64,000 nt of DNA, from NCBI RefSeq assembly GCF_947492365.1, contig NZ_CANLMB010000001.1, positions 806,001-870,000 of the forward strand. The letters run 5' to 3'. A model generated the notes under the pieces. The model did no database searches. It was not told the origin of the DNA and saw only the letters and a program-made list of their open reading frames with translations. How positions within the stretch are numbered: position 1 is the stretch's first letter; the number at the start of each line of letters is the position of its first letter. This DNA comes from an uncultured Erythrobacter sp. (GTDB lineage: Bacteria; Pseudomonadota; Alphaproteobacteria; Sphingomonadales; Sphingomonadaceae). Of the stretch, positions 1 to 7,736 are shown one piece after another. Position numbers and translations under genes: made by a program.

Positions 1-216
1 GGCTCGCTGCTTCTCGCCGAGCGGCTCGAATATGTGCTCGCAACAATGGCCTGCCACGGTTCGGTGCGCGCAGGGCGGGTGCTTAGCGTGGCCGAGATGA
101 ACGCTCTTTTGCGCGAAATGGAGGCCACCCCAAGGTCCGGCCAGTGCAATCACGGCCGCCCGACTTGGGTGAAGCTGAGCATGGAAGACGTCGAGAAATT
201 GTTCGGGCGACATTGA
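1..216 (+). CDS. mutL: DNA mismatch repair protein MutL, C-terminal end (partial)
   Basis: The reading frame is open from base 1 and ends with TGA at 214-216, giving the last 71 residues of a longer protein. The tail carries the MutL C-terminal signature: an ACHGSVRAG segment, then a CNHGRPTW block and a closing [10 protein letters not shown]. These match the C-terminal dimerisation and regulatory domain of MutL, the ATPase that links MutS mismatch recognition to strand incision. The N-terminal GHKL ATPase lies outside the window. Family assignment rests on these motifs only; the GQCNHGRPT block is very characteristic. Confidence 0.9.
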   Translation, partial: GSLLLAERLEYVLATMACHGSVRAGRVLSVAEMNALLREMEATPRSGQCNHGRPTWVKLSMEDVEKLFGRH

Positions 217-226
217 GGAATTTGTG

Positions 227-1138
227 ATGGTGAAATGGCTGAAGAGAATTGGATGGGCGCTGGCCCTCATTGCGTTGCTCTTCTGTGCGCTCCTGGCTGT
301 CATGCTGCTTCCTGCGCATTTCCAGATCCGGTCCATCGAACCTGAGCTTCCGACCAAGGCGGAAATCACAAGCTTGATGAGTGCGGCGGACCGCCCGACC
401 CGGATCAGCTATTTCGTCACCTCGGATCAGGAATCCGATGCGCGCACGCTGGGCCATTCCACCTTCGTGATCGAGTGGGAGGATGGCAAAATACTGCTCA
501 TCGACACCGGAATGGACCGCGCGAACGCTATTGAGTTTGGCGAGTTGTTTGAAACGCTCTTGGGCGCAGATCCGGCCACATTTTACGGCACGGTTCCGGA
601 CCTGATGGGAGATGACATTGCCCGCGTCGAAGGGATAGGCTTTACCCATTTGCACGTCGATCATGTGCAGGGGATCGAGGCGATTTGCGGCGAGATCGAT
701 CGCCCCGTAACCATCCTGCAAACAAGTGATCAGGCCACTGAGCACAATCTGCACACAAGCGAACAAGCCGACATGCTGGAGGCCAATAGCTGCGCGCAGC
801 AGGTGCGATTGGCCGAAGGTGAGCGTGCATCGCCAGACTTCCCGGGCATCGGTATCTATCCGATGGGCGGCCACACGCCGGGCAGCACGATGTTTGCAGT
901 GCCGGTAGGCGACACGCTCTGGCTTCTGTCAGGCGACATAGCCAATACCCGCGAAAATCTGGTTGAAAACCACCCCAAGGGGTTCTTCTACAGCTACCTG
1001 ATGGTCCCTGAATACGAGGCGCGGCTGGAGCAAATCCGGCTGCTCTTGATGGAGTTCGACGCGGAACCGAACATCAACGTGATCGTCTCGCACGACGCCG
1101 AAGCGATTTCGGCGAGCGGGATGGAGCTTTGGGAGTAG
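227..1138 (+). CDS. MBL-fold metallo-hydrolase, membrane-anchored
   Basis: 303 aa. A hydrophobic helix at about residues 8-30 suggests a membrane anchor or uncleaved signal. The metallo-beta-lactamase fold follows: a THLHVDHVQG block (HxHxDH zinc motif), GGHTPGS, an SGD with the bridging Asp, and a late IVSHDAE. The pattern resembles the lactonase/glyoxalase-II-like part of the superfamily, but substrate cannot be read from sequence. A GTG at 224 precedes the ATG at 227; I chose the ATG. The gene starts 10 bases after mutL and ends 2 bases before the convergent sthA stop. Confidence 0.8.
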   Translation: MVKWLKRIGWALALIALLFCALLAVMLLPAHFQIRSIEPELPTKAEITSLMSAADRPTRISYFVTSDQESDARTLGHSTFVIEWEDGKILLIDTGMDRANAIEFGELFETLLGADPATFYGTVPDLMGDDIARVEGIGFTHLHVDHVQGIEAICGEIDRPVTILQTSDQATEHNLHTSEQADMLEANSCAQQVRLAEGERASPDFPGIGIYPMGGHTPGSTMFAVPVGDTLWLLSGDIANTRENLVENHPKGFFYSYLMVPEYEARLEQIRLLLMEFDAEPNINVIVSHDAEAISASGMELWE

Positions 1139-1140
1139 GG

Positions 1141-2586
1141 CTAGGCAGCCGCGCGTGTGCTGGCTCGCTCTTCCTCCTCGACCGGCGTGACCTGTAGGCG
1201 GTTCCACAGGTCCAGTGCGGCGACTTTGTAGCCCTCGGCAAGGGTGGGATAGTTGAAACTGTTCTCGACGAAGTAGTCGATCGTTCCGCCCAGATTGATG
1301 ACCGCTTGGCCGATATGGACAAGCTCGCTCGCGCCTTCGCCGATGACGTGGACGCCGATCAGCTTGCGCGTGGCGCGGTCGCAGATGAGCTTCAGGATGC
1401 CCGATTCCAAACCCATAATGTGCCCGCGTGACGTCTCGCGAAAGCGCGCAATGCCGCATTCGTAGGATATGCCCGCCTTGCGCGCATCTTCCTCGGTCAG
1501 GCCAACAGAGGACAATTCGGGCACGGCATAGACGCCGTAAGGCGGCTTTTGATCGTCGGTCTCGATCGCATTGCCAAAGGCGTGGCAAGCGACCGCGCGG
1601 CCTTGTTCCATCGAGGTTGAGGCAAGGCTGGGAAAGCCGATCACATCGCCGGCGGCATAGATATCGGGGTTGGCGGTCTGGAAGGTCGTGCGGTTGACTT
1701 CGAGCCGCCCGCGCTCATCAGCCTCAATCCCCACTTTCTCCAACCCAAGCCCGCCAATCGCGCCTTTGCGGCCCGCGGCAAAGAGCACCATTTCGGAGCC
1801 GATCAGCCGCCCGTCGCCCAGCTGGCAGATGGGATTGCCGCTTTCGCTGAAGTGGACATGGGTGAGGGTGCAGCCAAGCCGCAATGTGATCCCCCGCTCG
1901 CGCATCGAATGGATCAGGTGCTCAACGATCTCCCCGTCCATGAACTCGAGCAAGCGCTCGCGCGGTTCGATCAGCGTCACAGGAATGTCGAGCGCGCTGA
2001 AAATCGTCGCATATTCTAGCCCGATCACGCCCGCGCCCACCACCGTCAGGCTGCGCGGCATGCGCGGCTGCAGGATGAAAGTGTCGCTATCGAGGACATT
2101 GGTGGTGTTGAACGGAATATGGTCAGGCCTGAAAGGCGCGGTGCCGACCGAGATCAGCACTTTCTTGGCCTCGACCACTTCGGTCATTCGCGCATCGCCG
2201 CAAATGCTCTCGATAGCGATCTGGTTGGGACCGACAAAGCAGCCTCTGCCATTGGCGGTCTGCACGCCGTTGCGCGCAAACTGATGTTCGAGCACCGAAA
2301 CCTCGTAATCGAAGGTCTTGGCGATCCTCTGATTGAGGTCGCTCGACTCAATCTTGTCCTTGGTGCGGTATCCCTGACCGTAAAACGCCCGCTCGCGCCA
2401 GCCTGACAGGTTGAGCGCTGTCTCGCGCAGGGTTTTGGAGGGGATCGTGCCGGTGTGGACGGAAACACCGCCCACCTTGCTGCGATCATCGACCACCAAC
2501 ACGCTGCGCCCAAGCTTTGCCGCTTGGATCGCTGCGCGCCTACCTGCGGGGCCAGCGCCCAGCACTACAAAATCATATTTGCTCAT
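1141..2586 (-). CDS. sthA: Si-specific NAD(P)(+) transhydrogenase (soluble pyridine nucleotide transhydrogenase)
   Basis: 481 aa flavoprotein of the pyridine nucleotide-disulfide oxidoreductase family. It shows the N-terminal FAD-binding GAGPAG (residues 9-14), a central NAD(P) motif GAGVIGLEY, the second FAD motif IYAAGDVIG, and a C-terminal dimerisation domain. The usual redox CxxxxC pair is absent: the region reads VGGVSVHTGTIPSKTLRE. This fits SthA, which moves hydride between NADPH and NAD+ without a disulfide, rather than lipoamide dehydrogenase or glutathione reductase. It would balance NADPH and NADH in the cytoplasm. Lone gene, convergent with the upstream hydrolase. Confidence 0.9.
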   Translation of the reverse strand: MSKYDFVVLGAGPAGRRAAIQAAKLGRSVLVVDDRSKVGGVSVHTGTIPSKTLRETALNLSGWRERAFYGQGYRTKDKIESSDLNQRIAKTFDYEVSVLEHQFARNGVQTANGRGCFVGPNQIAIESICGDARMTEVVEAKKVLISVGTAPFRPDHIPFNTTNVLDSDTFILQPRMPRSLTVVGAGVIGLEYATIFSALDIPVTLIEPRERLLEFMDGEIVEHLIHSMRERGITLRLGCTLTHVHFSESGNPICQLGDGRLIGSEMVLFAAGRKGAIGGLGLEKVGIEADERGRLEVNRTTFQTANPDIYAAGDVIGFPSLASTSMEQGRAVACHAFGNAIETDDQKPPYGVYAVPELSSVGLTEEDARKAGISYECGIARFRETSRGHIMGLESGILKLICDRATRKLIGVHVIGEGASELVHIGQAVINLGGTIDYFVENSFNYPTLAEGYKVAALDLWNRLQVTPVEEEERASTRAAA

Positions 2587-2652
2587 TCAGCCACAATGGG
2601 CCGAACATCACCAAGGTTGAGATAGCGCGACGCTACGCAAACAGACGTAAGG

Positions 2653-3753
2653 TCAGACGTTGAACTTGAACAGCATCACATCGCCGTCCTGCACGTCGTA
2701 ATCCTTGCCTTCCTGGCGCATCTTGCCCGCTTCCTTCGCGCCCGCTTCTCCGTTCAGCGCGATGTAGTCGTCGTAAGCGATGGTTTCGGCGCGGATGAAG
2801 CCTTTTTCGAAATCGGTGTGGATTTCGCCCGCCGCTTGCGGAGCTTTCGCGCCTGCGGGGAAGGTCCATGCGCGCGATTCCTTGGGGCCGGCGGTGAAGA
2901 AGGTGTTGAGGCCCAGCAATGTGTATCCGGCGCGGATCACGCGGGCGAGGCCGCTTTCTTCAAGACCCAGCTCTGCGAGATACTCGGCGCGGTCTTCCAT
3001 CGGCATCGAGATCAGTTCAGCCTCGATAGCGGCGGATACGACGACGGCCTGCGCGCCTTCGGCTTCGGCCTTGGCGAAGACGGCTTTGGTCATGGCGTTG
3101 CCGGTTGCGGCTTCGTCTTCGGCGACGTTGCAGACATAGAGGATCGGCTTTGCGGTCAGCAGCTGCGCCTGCGCGAACAGGCGCGCTTCCTCGTCATCCT
3201 TGGGTTCGGTCAGCCGAGCGGGCTTGCCGTCTTTCAGCAGTTCGAGCGCCTGTCCGAGAACGCTGGCGAGGATCTTCGCTTCCTTGTCACCGCCGGTCGC
3301 GCGCTTGGCTGCGGCCGGAACGCGCTTTTCGAGGCTTTCGAGGTCGGATAGCATCAGCTCGGTTTCGACCACTTCGGCGTCGGCAATCGGATCGACCTTG
3401 TTGGCGACGTGCTGGATATCGTCATCTTCAAAGCAGCGCAGGACGTGCACAATCGCATCGACTTCGCGGATATTGCCGAGGAACTGGTTGCCCAGACCTT
3501 CGCCCTGGCTCGCGCCTTTCACCAGACCCGCAATATCGACAAAGGCGAGCTGGGTGGCGACGACCTTCGCGCTCTTGGCAATGGCGGCGATTTTCTCAAG
3601 CCGCTCATCCGGCACTGCGACCTGCCCGACATTGGGCTCGATCGTGCAGAACGGATAATTCGCAGCCTGTGCGGCTTGCGTCTCGGTAAGAGCATTGAAA
3701 AGGGTGGACTTGCCGACATTGGGCAGGCCCACGATCCCGCAACGGAAACCCAT
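2653..3753 (-). CDS. ychF: Redox-regulated ATPase YchF (Obg family)
   Basis: 366 aa, the usual family length. The N-terminal P-loop is GLPNVGKST (residues 9-17), followed by DIAGLVKGAS (switch/Walker B). The NKxD guanine-specificity motif is replaced by CNVAED, in line with the known ATP preference of YchF/OLA1. The C-terminal TGS-like domain ends in VQDGDVMLFKFNV. YchF binds ribosomes and has been linked to translation and oxidative stress responses. The start at 3753 gives the canonical MGFRCGIVG N-terminus. Monocistronic by appearance. Confidence 0.95.
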   Translation of the reverse strand: MGFRCGIVGLPNVGKSTLFNALTETQAAQAANYPFCTIEPNVGQVAVPDERLEKIAAIAKSAKVVATQLAFVDIAGLVKGASQGEGLGNQFLGNIREVDAIVHVLRCFEDDDIQHVANKVDPIADAEVVETELMLSDLESLEKRVPAAAKRATGGDKEAKILASVLGQALELLKDGKPARLTEPKDDEEARLFAQAQLLTAKPILYVCNVAEDEAATGNAMTKAVFAKAEAEGAQAVVVSAAIEAELISMPMEDRAEYLAELGLEESGLARVIRAGYTLLGLNTFFTAGPKESRAWTFPAGAKAPQAAGEIHTDFEKGFIRAETIAYDDYIALNGEAGAKEAGKMRQEGKDYDVQDGDVMLFKFNV

Positions 3754-3829
3754 GATTTTTCTCTAAACGCTAATGCTTGATCTGGAAGCGGCGCGTTTAG
3801 CTGTGGTGATCGACAATGGCAATCTTGGC

Positions 3830-4204
3830 CTATGCCGATTGTTTGCTTTTGTTGAAGCGCCGCTGGATCGAACGGCCTGCGATTATCCCCACGCCGAGCA
3901 TCAGGAAAGCTGCGCCAGTCGGTTCAGGCACGGGCGCACCGTCATCCGCGTCGTATCCGATTATGCGGCCATCTGGTCCGCAGCCGATCCCTCCTGGAGT
4001 GCAGAAGCCCGAGGTTGTCGTGGTGCCGCCGACGCCAAAATTGCCCGAACTGCCAGTGCTACTGGTGCTGCTCGACACCATTCCGCCGCCATCTGACCCG
4101 CTGGTCGAAGCTGGCGGTGCGTCTTGCGCGCTGACCGAGTAGCTAACGAGGCATGCGGAAAAAATTGCAGCCGTTACTGCGACTTTGATGCTCGATCTGT
4201 CCAT
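3830..4204 (-). CDS. Small secreted PEP-CTERM sorting-signal protein
   Basis: 124 aa. Residues 1-26 form a signal peptide ending in SVSAQDA. Residues 30-66 are low-complexity Ser/Gly/Thr, followed by a CTPGGIGC segment with two Cys. The C-terminus is a textbook PEP-CTERM signal: VPEPT at about 92-96, a short hydrophobic helix (about 97-110) and a basic tail RSIQRRFNKSK. Such signals are recognised by exosortase (EpsH/XrtA family), which processes exported, often exopolysaccharide-associated proteins. No exosortase gene lies in the window, so the enzyme must be elsewhere. The mature function is unknown. No strong ribosome-binding site is visible before the start. Confidence 0.75.
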   Translation of the reverse strand: MDRSSIKVAVTAAIFSACLVSYSVSAQDAPPASTSGSDGGGMVSSSTSSTGSSGNFGVGGTTTTSGFCTPGGIGCGPDGRIIGYDADDGAPVPEPTGAAFLMLGVGIIAGRSIQRRFNKSKQSA

Positions 4205-4331
4205 TCGCGCAGTTTCGCAGCGAAGCCCAGTTGATCAATTGGGCCGAAGCGACTGTTGCAATCTGGCACAGGATCGCTGCTGCTATCGCACGCCCGATTT
4301 TTTTGGTCGCGAGAAGGTGAGTGCCGAAACC

Positions 4332-4715
4332 CTAATCCTTGCGCCCGTCCATCCGCCAAGGGGGAAAGCGGCGGTTGGTGCCGCCTCGGAAAAGGCAGAT
4401 TTCATTGCCTGCCGGATCGTGCAGCCGTGCCTCTCTCCAGCCCCAGCTCTGATCGCTGACATCGGAAGAGAAAGACAGGCCAGCGGCTTTGAGCGCCTCG
4501 ACCGTTTCGTCCAGCGTCTCGACCTCGAAATAGACCACTGTCGTGGGTGCGCTAACCGCTTCGACCCGGTGGAGCGAAAATGTCTCTCCGCTCGGAGTTT
4601 CAAACCGCGCATAGCGGGGCGGGGCGTCGACAATCTGCGTCAAACCCAGCGCCGTATAGAATTGCACCGAAGCCGCATAATCCGTGCAGCCGACCGTGAC
4701 CTGATTGAGCCGCAT
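4332..4715 (-). CDS. VOC family (glyoxalase/bleomycin-resistance fold) protein
   Basis: 127 aa, the single-chain VOC length. It shows the beta-alpha-beta-beta-beta module twice: an opening QVTVGCTDYAASVQFY and a second module starting near VVYFEVETLDET. The closing metal-ligand-type element is DPAGNEICLF. Members bind a divalent metal and act on diverse small molecules or sequester drugs. Nothing here fixes the substrate. It lies 14 bases downstream of the SDR gene stop on the same strand, so it may be the last gene of a pth/kinase/SDR/VOC run. Confidence 0.8.
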   Translation of the reverse strand: MRLNQVTVGCTDYAASVQFYTALGLTQIVDAPPRYARFETPSGETFSLHRVEAVSAPTTVVYFEVETLDETVEALKAAGLSFSSDVSDQSWGWREARLHDPAGNEICLFRGGTNRRFPPWRMDGRKD

Positions 4716-4729
4716 CTTTGCCCCTCAGG

Positions 4730-5722
4730 CTAAGCGTTATGAACCGCTTTGATCCATGGGCCGAAGGGCGAATTGCCGAGCCATTCAACCTGCACCTGCG
4801 CGGTAAGAGTGTTGATCGCGACCTGCGGCTTGCCCCCAGGATGAACCGGGCGGCGCAGCGGGCGGGTGCCAGCTGGCATCGCGATCACCGCTGCCATAGC
4901 GCGGGGCACGTCCATTGGATCGGTCGAGCCGCCTCCGGTGCGCTGGCCAAGCCCTGAGATAAGAGCGGGGTAGCCATCGGTGTGCGTGCCGTCAGAACGT
5001 TCGAGCAGCGCGAGGCTGTTGGTGTTGGCATTGGACCAGATCATCGTCGGATAGCCGCCCGGTTCGATCACGGTCACATCGATCCCGTGCGGGACCAGCT
5101 CATAGGCGAGGCCTTCACTCAGCGCTTCGAGCGCAAATTTGGTCGGCGAATACATGCCATAGGAAGGCGCGATCACCCGGCCAAGCTGCGAGGAGACGTT
5201 GATAATCAGCCCGCTCTTCGCCGCGCGCATCGCGGGCAGGGCGGCGCGGATCATACGCTGCGGGCCAAAGACATTGGTGTCGAATGTGTGCTTGGTCGCC
5301 TCGAGATCCTGAATTTCAACCGGGCCGCCATACGAGATACCGGCATTGTTGATCAGCACATCAAGCGCGCCGCCATTGATCCGCTCGGCCTCGGCGACAC
5401 CAGCGGCGACTTGCTCGTCGGACAGGACGTCGATTTCGATGATGTGAATGTCGAGACCGTCGGCCTGCGCAAGCTCTGCCAGTTCAGTGGCTTCGGTGCG
5501 GGGAAGATTGCGCATTGTGGCAAAGACTGTCGCGCCGTGACGTGCGAAATGCTCCGCTGCGAGACGTCCGAAGCCGGTCGAGCAGCCGGTGATGAGCACG
5601 CTCTTGCCAGACAGGTCCGCTACAACAGGCAGCACATCTTCGGCAGCGAGCGTAGCGGTGACCGCGAGCGCTCCGGTAGCGGCGGCTCCGGCGAGTAGGG
5701 AGCGGCGATCAAGTGCGGGCAT
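4730..5722 (-). CDS. Short-chain dehydrogenase/reductase with twin-arginine signal
   Basis: 330 aa, longer than a typical 250-aa SDR because of an N-terminal extension. Residues 4-30 look like a Tat signal (DRRSLLAGAAATGAL). The classical SDR core follows: TGCSTGFG (cofactor Gly motif), NNAG, the catalytic Ser in the NVSSQLG strand, and YGMYSPTK supplying Tyr and Lys. Tat export would deliver a folded, cofactor-loaded enzyme to the periplasm. The substrate is unknown. Its first 14 bases overlap the end of the upstream P-loop kinase gene, which suggests co-transcription. Confidence 0.8.
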   Translation of the reverse strand: MPALDRRSLLAGAAATGALAVTATLAAEDVLPVVADLSGKSVLITGCSTGFGRLAAEHFARHGATVFATMRNLPRTEATELAELAQADGLDIHIIEIDVLSDEQVAAGVAEAERINGGALDVLINNAGISYGGPVEIQDLEATKHTFDTNVFGPQRMIRAALPAMRAAKSGLIINVSSQLGRVIAPSYGMYSPTKFALEALSEGLAYELVPHGIDVTVIEPGGYPTMIWSNANTNSLALLERSDGTHTDGYPALISGLGQRTGGGSTDPMDVPRAMAAVIAMPAGTRPLRRPVHPGGKPQVAINTLTAQVQVEWLGNSPFGPWIKAVHNA

Positions 5723-6227
5723 TGTTAGCCTCCAATCGGGCGAGCCAGTCTTCCAGCTCGCGGGGGTTCTTCAGACGGATGATCTTGTCGTGCGATCCCG
5801 ATAGCAGCTTTTCGGTGCGCGGTCGGGCCCTGTGGTTCCACGCCGCAATATAGAGGAAGAACTCCAGATTGAAACGCTCCGGGCACCCATCCGCCATGTC
5901 GGGGCGGCTGCGCCCGCGAAATTGCCAGACCCGCTTGAATGCGCGCCAGAGGCAGAGGCGAATGGGAAAGTCGAGATAGACGATCGTGTCCGCGCGGGCG
6001 ATGCGCGGCTCCATCGTACTGCCGTAATTGCCGTCGATAATCCAACTATCGCTGGCAAGGATCGGGGCGAGGTCGGCGTGCAGCTCTTCCTTGCTCCCTT
6101 CGATCCAGCCCGCGCGCCAGTGCAATTTGTCGAGATGGTGCAGCGGCAATCCGAGCAGATAATGGATGCGGTGAGAGGCCGTGCTCTTTCCCGCCCCGCA
6201 AGGCCCGATCACCATCAAGCGTTGCAT
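5709..6227 (-). CDS. P-loop NTPase/kinase (FlaR/AdK-like, 'DNA topology modulation' family)
   Basis: 172 aa from the ATG at 6227. It begins MQRLMVIGPCGAGKST, a Walker A within the first 16 residues, continues with LHHLDKLHW and WIIDGNYGST blocks, and has VYLDFP as a Walker B-like strand. This arrangement is typical of the small adenylate-kinase-like proteins often annotated as FlaR or topology modulation proteins, whose real substrate is unsettled. A longer frame from 6254 would overlap pth; the internal ATG lies 4 bases after the pth stop and is the better start. It overlaps the SDR gene by 14 bases. Confidence 0.75.
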   Translation of the reverse strand: MQRLMVIGPCGAGKSTASHRIHYLLGLPLHHLDKLHWRAGWIEGSKEELHADLAPILASDSWIIDGNYGSTMEPRIARADTIVYLDFPIRLCLWRAFKRVWQFRGRSRPDMADGCPERFNLEFFLYIAAWNHRARPRTEKLLSGSHDKIIRLKNPRELEDWLARLEANNART

Positions 6228-6231
6228 GGGA

Positions 6232-6834
6232 TTAGTCCTGCATTCGCAGCGCAACGTCGCTCATAAAGCGCGGGTCATCACCTTTGGCGAGCCATTCGGC
6301 CTCGGCGCTGATCGCTCCGAGCATGGCGACCAGCGCGTCTTGTTCGGACTTTGCATAATTGCCGAGCACATAACCGCTCACGCGGTCCTTGTGGCCGGGG
6401 TGGCCGATGCCAATGCGCACGCGGCGGAAAGCTCCCCTGAGCCCTGTCGAAGGGTCGGGGCCGAGATGCTTGTCGATTGAGCGCAATCCATTGTGGCCAG
6501 CCGTGCCGCCGCCTTGCTTTACCTTCACCTTGAAGGGGGCGAGGTCGAGCTCGTCATGAAAGACCGTCAGCGCGTCGAGATCGAGCTTGTAGAACCGCAT
6601 CGCCTCACCGACGCTGCGCCCGCTTTCATTCATATAGGTCGCGGGTTTGAGCAGCAGGACTTTCTCGCCGCCGATGCGCCCTTCCTGCACCCAGCCGGAG
6701 AACTTCTTCTGGATGGGACCAAAATTATACATGTCGGCAATGACGTCCAGCGCCATAAAGCCGACATTGTGCCGCTGCATCGCATATTGCGGTCCGGGAT
6801 TTCCAAGGCCTGTCCAGATTTGCATGGAGGCCAT
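6232..6834 (-). CDS. pth: Peptidyl-tRNA hydrolase
   Basis: 200 aa. It cleaves peptidyl-tRNA released from stalled ribosomes and is essential in bacteria. Visible signatures are GLGNPGPQY with the conserved Asn, QRHNVGF with the catalytic His, PATYMNESG, FHDELDL with the conserved Asp, and GGGTAGHNGLRSI. A second in-frame ATG at 6825 (MQIWTGLGNPG) is an equally plausible start. An extra stretch of about ten residues (DPSTGLRGAF) sits between the HLG and RRVRIGIGHPG segments, where most homologues are directly joined. It is encoded by a repeat-like sequence (separate entry). Lies downstream of rplY, the usual pairing. Confidence 0.93.
   Translation of the reverse strand: MASMQIWTGLGNPGPQYAMQRHNVGFMALDVIADMYNFGPIQKKFSGWVQEGRIGGEKVLLLKPATYMNESGRSVGEAMRFYKLDLDALTVFHDELDLAPFKVKVKQGGGTAGHNGLRSIDKHLGPDPSTGLRGAFRRVRIGIGHPGHKDRVSGYVLGNYAKSEQDALVAMLGAISAEAEWLAKGDDPRFMSDVALRMQD
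6431..6458 (-). repeat. Short repeat-like insertion inside pth
   Basis: Read on the minus strand this is ACCCTTCGACAGGGCTCAGGG plus flanks, with a CCCT/AGGG stem. It resembles the CCCTTCGACAGG-CTCAGG family of dispersed elements I know from sphingomonad genomes. It adds about ten codons to pth in frame, between the HLG and RRVRIG segments. No second copy was seen in this window, so membership in a family is inferred from memory rather than shown here. Confidence 0.5.
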
Positions 6835-6852
6835 GTAAGCGCGCTACCCATA

Positions 6853-6891
6853 AAACAAAACACCGGACTGGTTTCCCAGCCCGGTGTTTTG
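6853..6891 (-). terminator. Intrinsic terminator after rplY
   Basis: On the minus strand a 16-bp stem (6891-6876 with 6871-6856, one mismatch) closes a GAAA tetraloop and is followed by TTTTA. The arms are CAAAACACCGGGCTGG and CCAGTCCGGTGTTTTG. It lies directly downstream of the rplY stop and upstream of pth, so it should separate, or partly attenuate, the two genes. Confidence 0.85.
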
Positions 6892-6922
6892 GTGATTTCT
6901 CGAATTGAGAGCTAGGCTAGGT

Positions 6923-7600
6923 TTAGCCTTCGCCGCTTTCTTCGCCGTCTTCATCGCTCTTCTGAGCGGTGGCTTCGACTTCATCAGCTGCGATCTCTTC
7001 GCCTTCGGTCTCTTCCTCTTCGCTCTTCTTGAGCGCGGACGGAGCGACCAGCGTGGCGATGGTGAAGTCGCGATCGGTGATCGCGCTCACGCTGCCTTCG
7101 GGCAGGTTGACTTCGCTGATGTGGATCGAGTCGCCGACTTCCTTGCCGGTGACATCGATTTCGATCTCGCTTGGGATCTTGTCGGCTTCACAAACCAGTT
7201 CAAGATCGTGACGGACCACGTTGAGAACGCCGCCCTTCTTGAGGCCAGGCGAAGCTTCTTCATTGGTGAAGACAACCGGGATCGAAACCTCGATCTTCGA
7301 ATCGCGTGCCAGGCGGAAGAAATCCGCGTGGGTCGGGCGATCGGTGACCGGGTGCAGAGCGACGTCCTTTGGCAGGGTGCGGATGGTTTCACCGCCAAGA
7401 TCGATCTTCACAATCGAGTTCATGAAGTGGCCGGTCATCAGCTGACGGACCAGTTCCTTTTCCTCAACATGGATCGTTACGGGTTCTTCCTTGCCGCCAT
7501 AGATGACTGCGGGAATCCGACCTTCGCGGCGAAGTGCACGGGAGGCTCCCTTGCCTGCCCGTTCGCGCGCTTCAGCCGGCAGTGTAAGAGCGTCGCTCAT
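6923..7600 (-). CDS. rplY: 50S ribosomal protein L25 (general stress protein Ctc form)
   Basis: 225 aa, the long two-domain Ctc/TL5 form rather than the short gamma-proteobacterial L25. It binds 5S rRNA. It opens with an [18 protein letters not shown] segment and IPAVIYGG, then the beta domain with [13 protein letters not shown], and ends in an acidic Glu-rich tail from about residue 190. An AAAGG ribosome-binding site precedes the ATG at 7600. The 3' end is followed by a strong terminator and then pth, a common gene pair. Confidence 0.95.
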   Translation of the reverse strand: MSDALTLPAEARERAGKGASRALRREGRIPAVIYGGKEEPVTIHVEEKELVRQLMTGHFMNSIVKIDLGGETIRTLPKDVALHPVTDRPTHADFFRLARDSKIEVSIPVVFTNEEASPGLKKGGVLNVVRHDLELVCEADKIPSEIEIDVTGKEVGDSIHISEVNLPEGSVSAITDRDFTIATLVAPSALKKSEEEETEGEEIAADEVEATAQKSDEDGEESGEG

Positions 7601-7702
7601 AGATAATGCCTTTCGAATGCATATTTGAAATGTTCATATCCGGCGCGCCGCCTCCAGGGATGACCAGAACGCCGAAGGGCGCGCACATAACGGGTGGCGG
7701 GG

Positions 7703-7734
7703 AAAACGCAACCTCTATTGAGGAGTGTCGTTGC
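7703..7734 (-). terminator. Possible terminator after the TraB-like lipoprotein gene
   Basis: On the minus strand, just after the TAG of the 7737-8633 gene, GCAAC/GTTGC and CCTC/GAGG can pair around an AATA loop with one bulge. TTTT follows at 7706-7703. The stem is imperfect, so this is a weak call. Confidence 0.35.
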
Positions 7735-7736
7735 CG

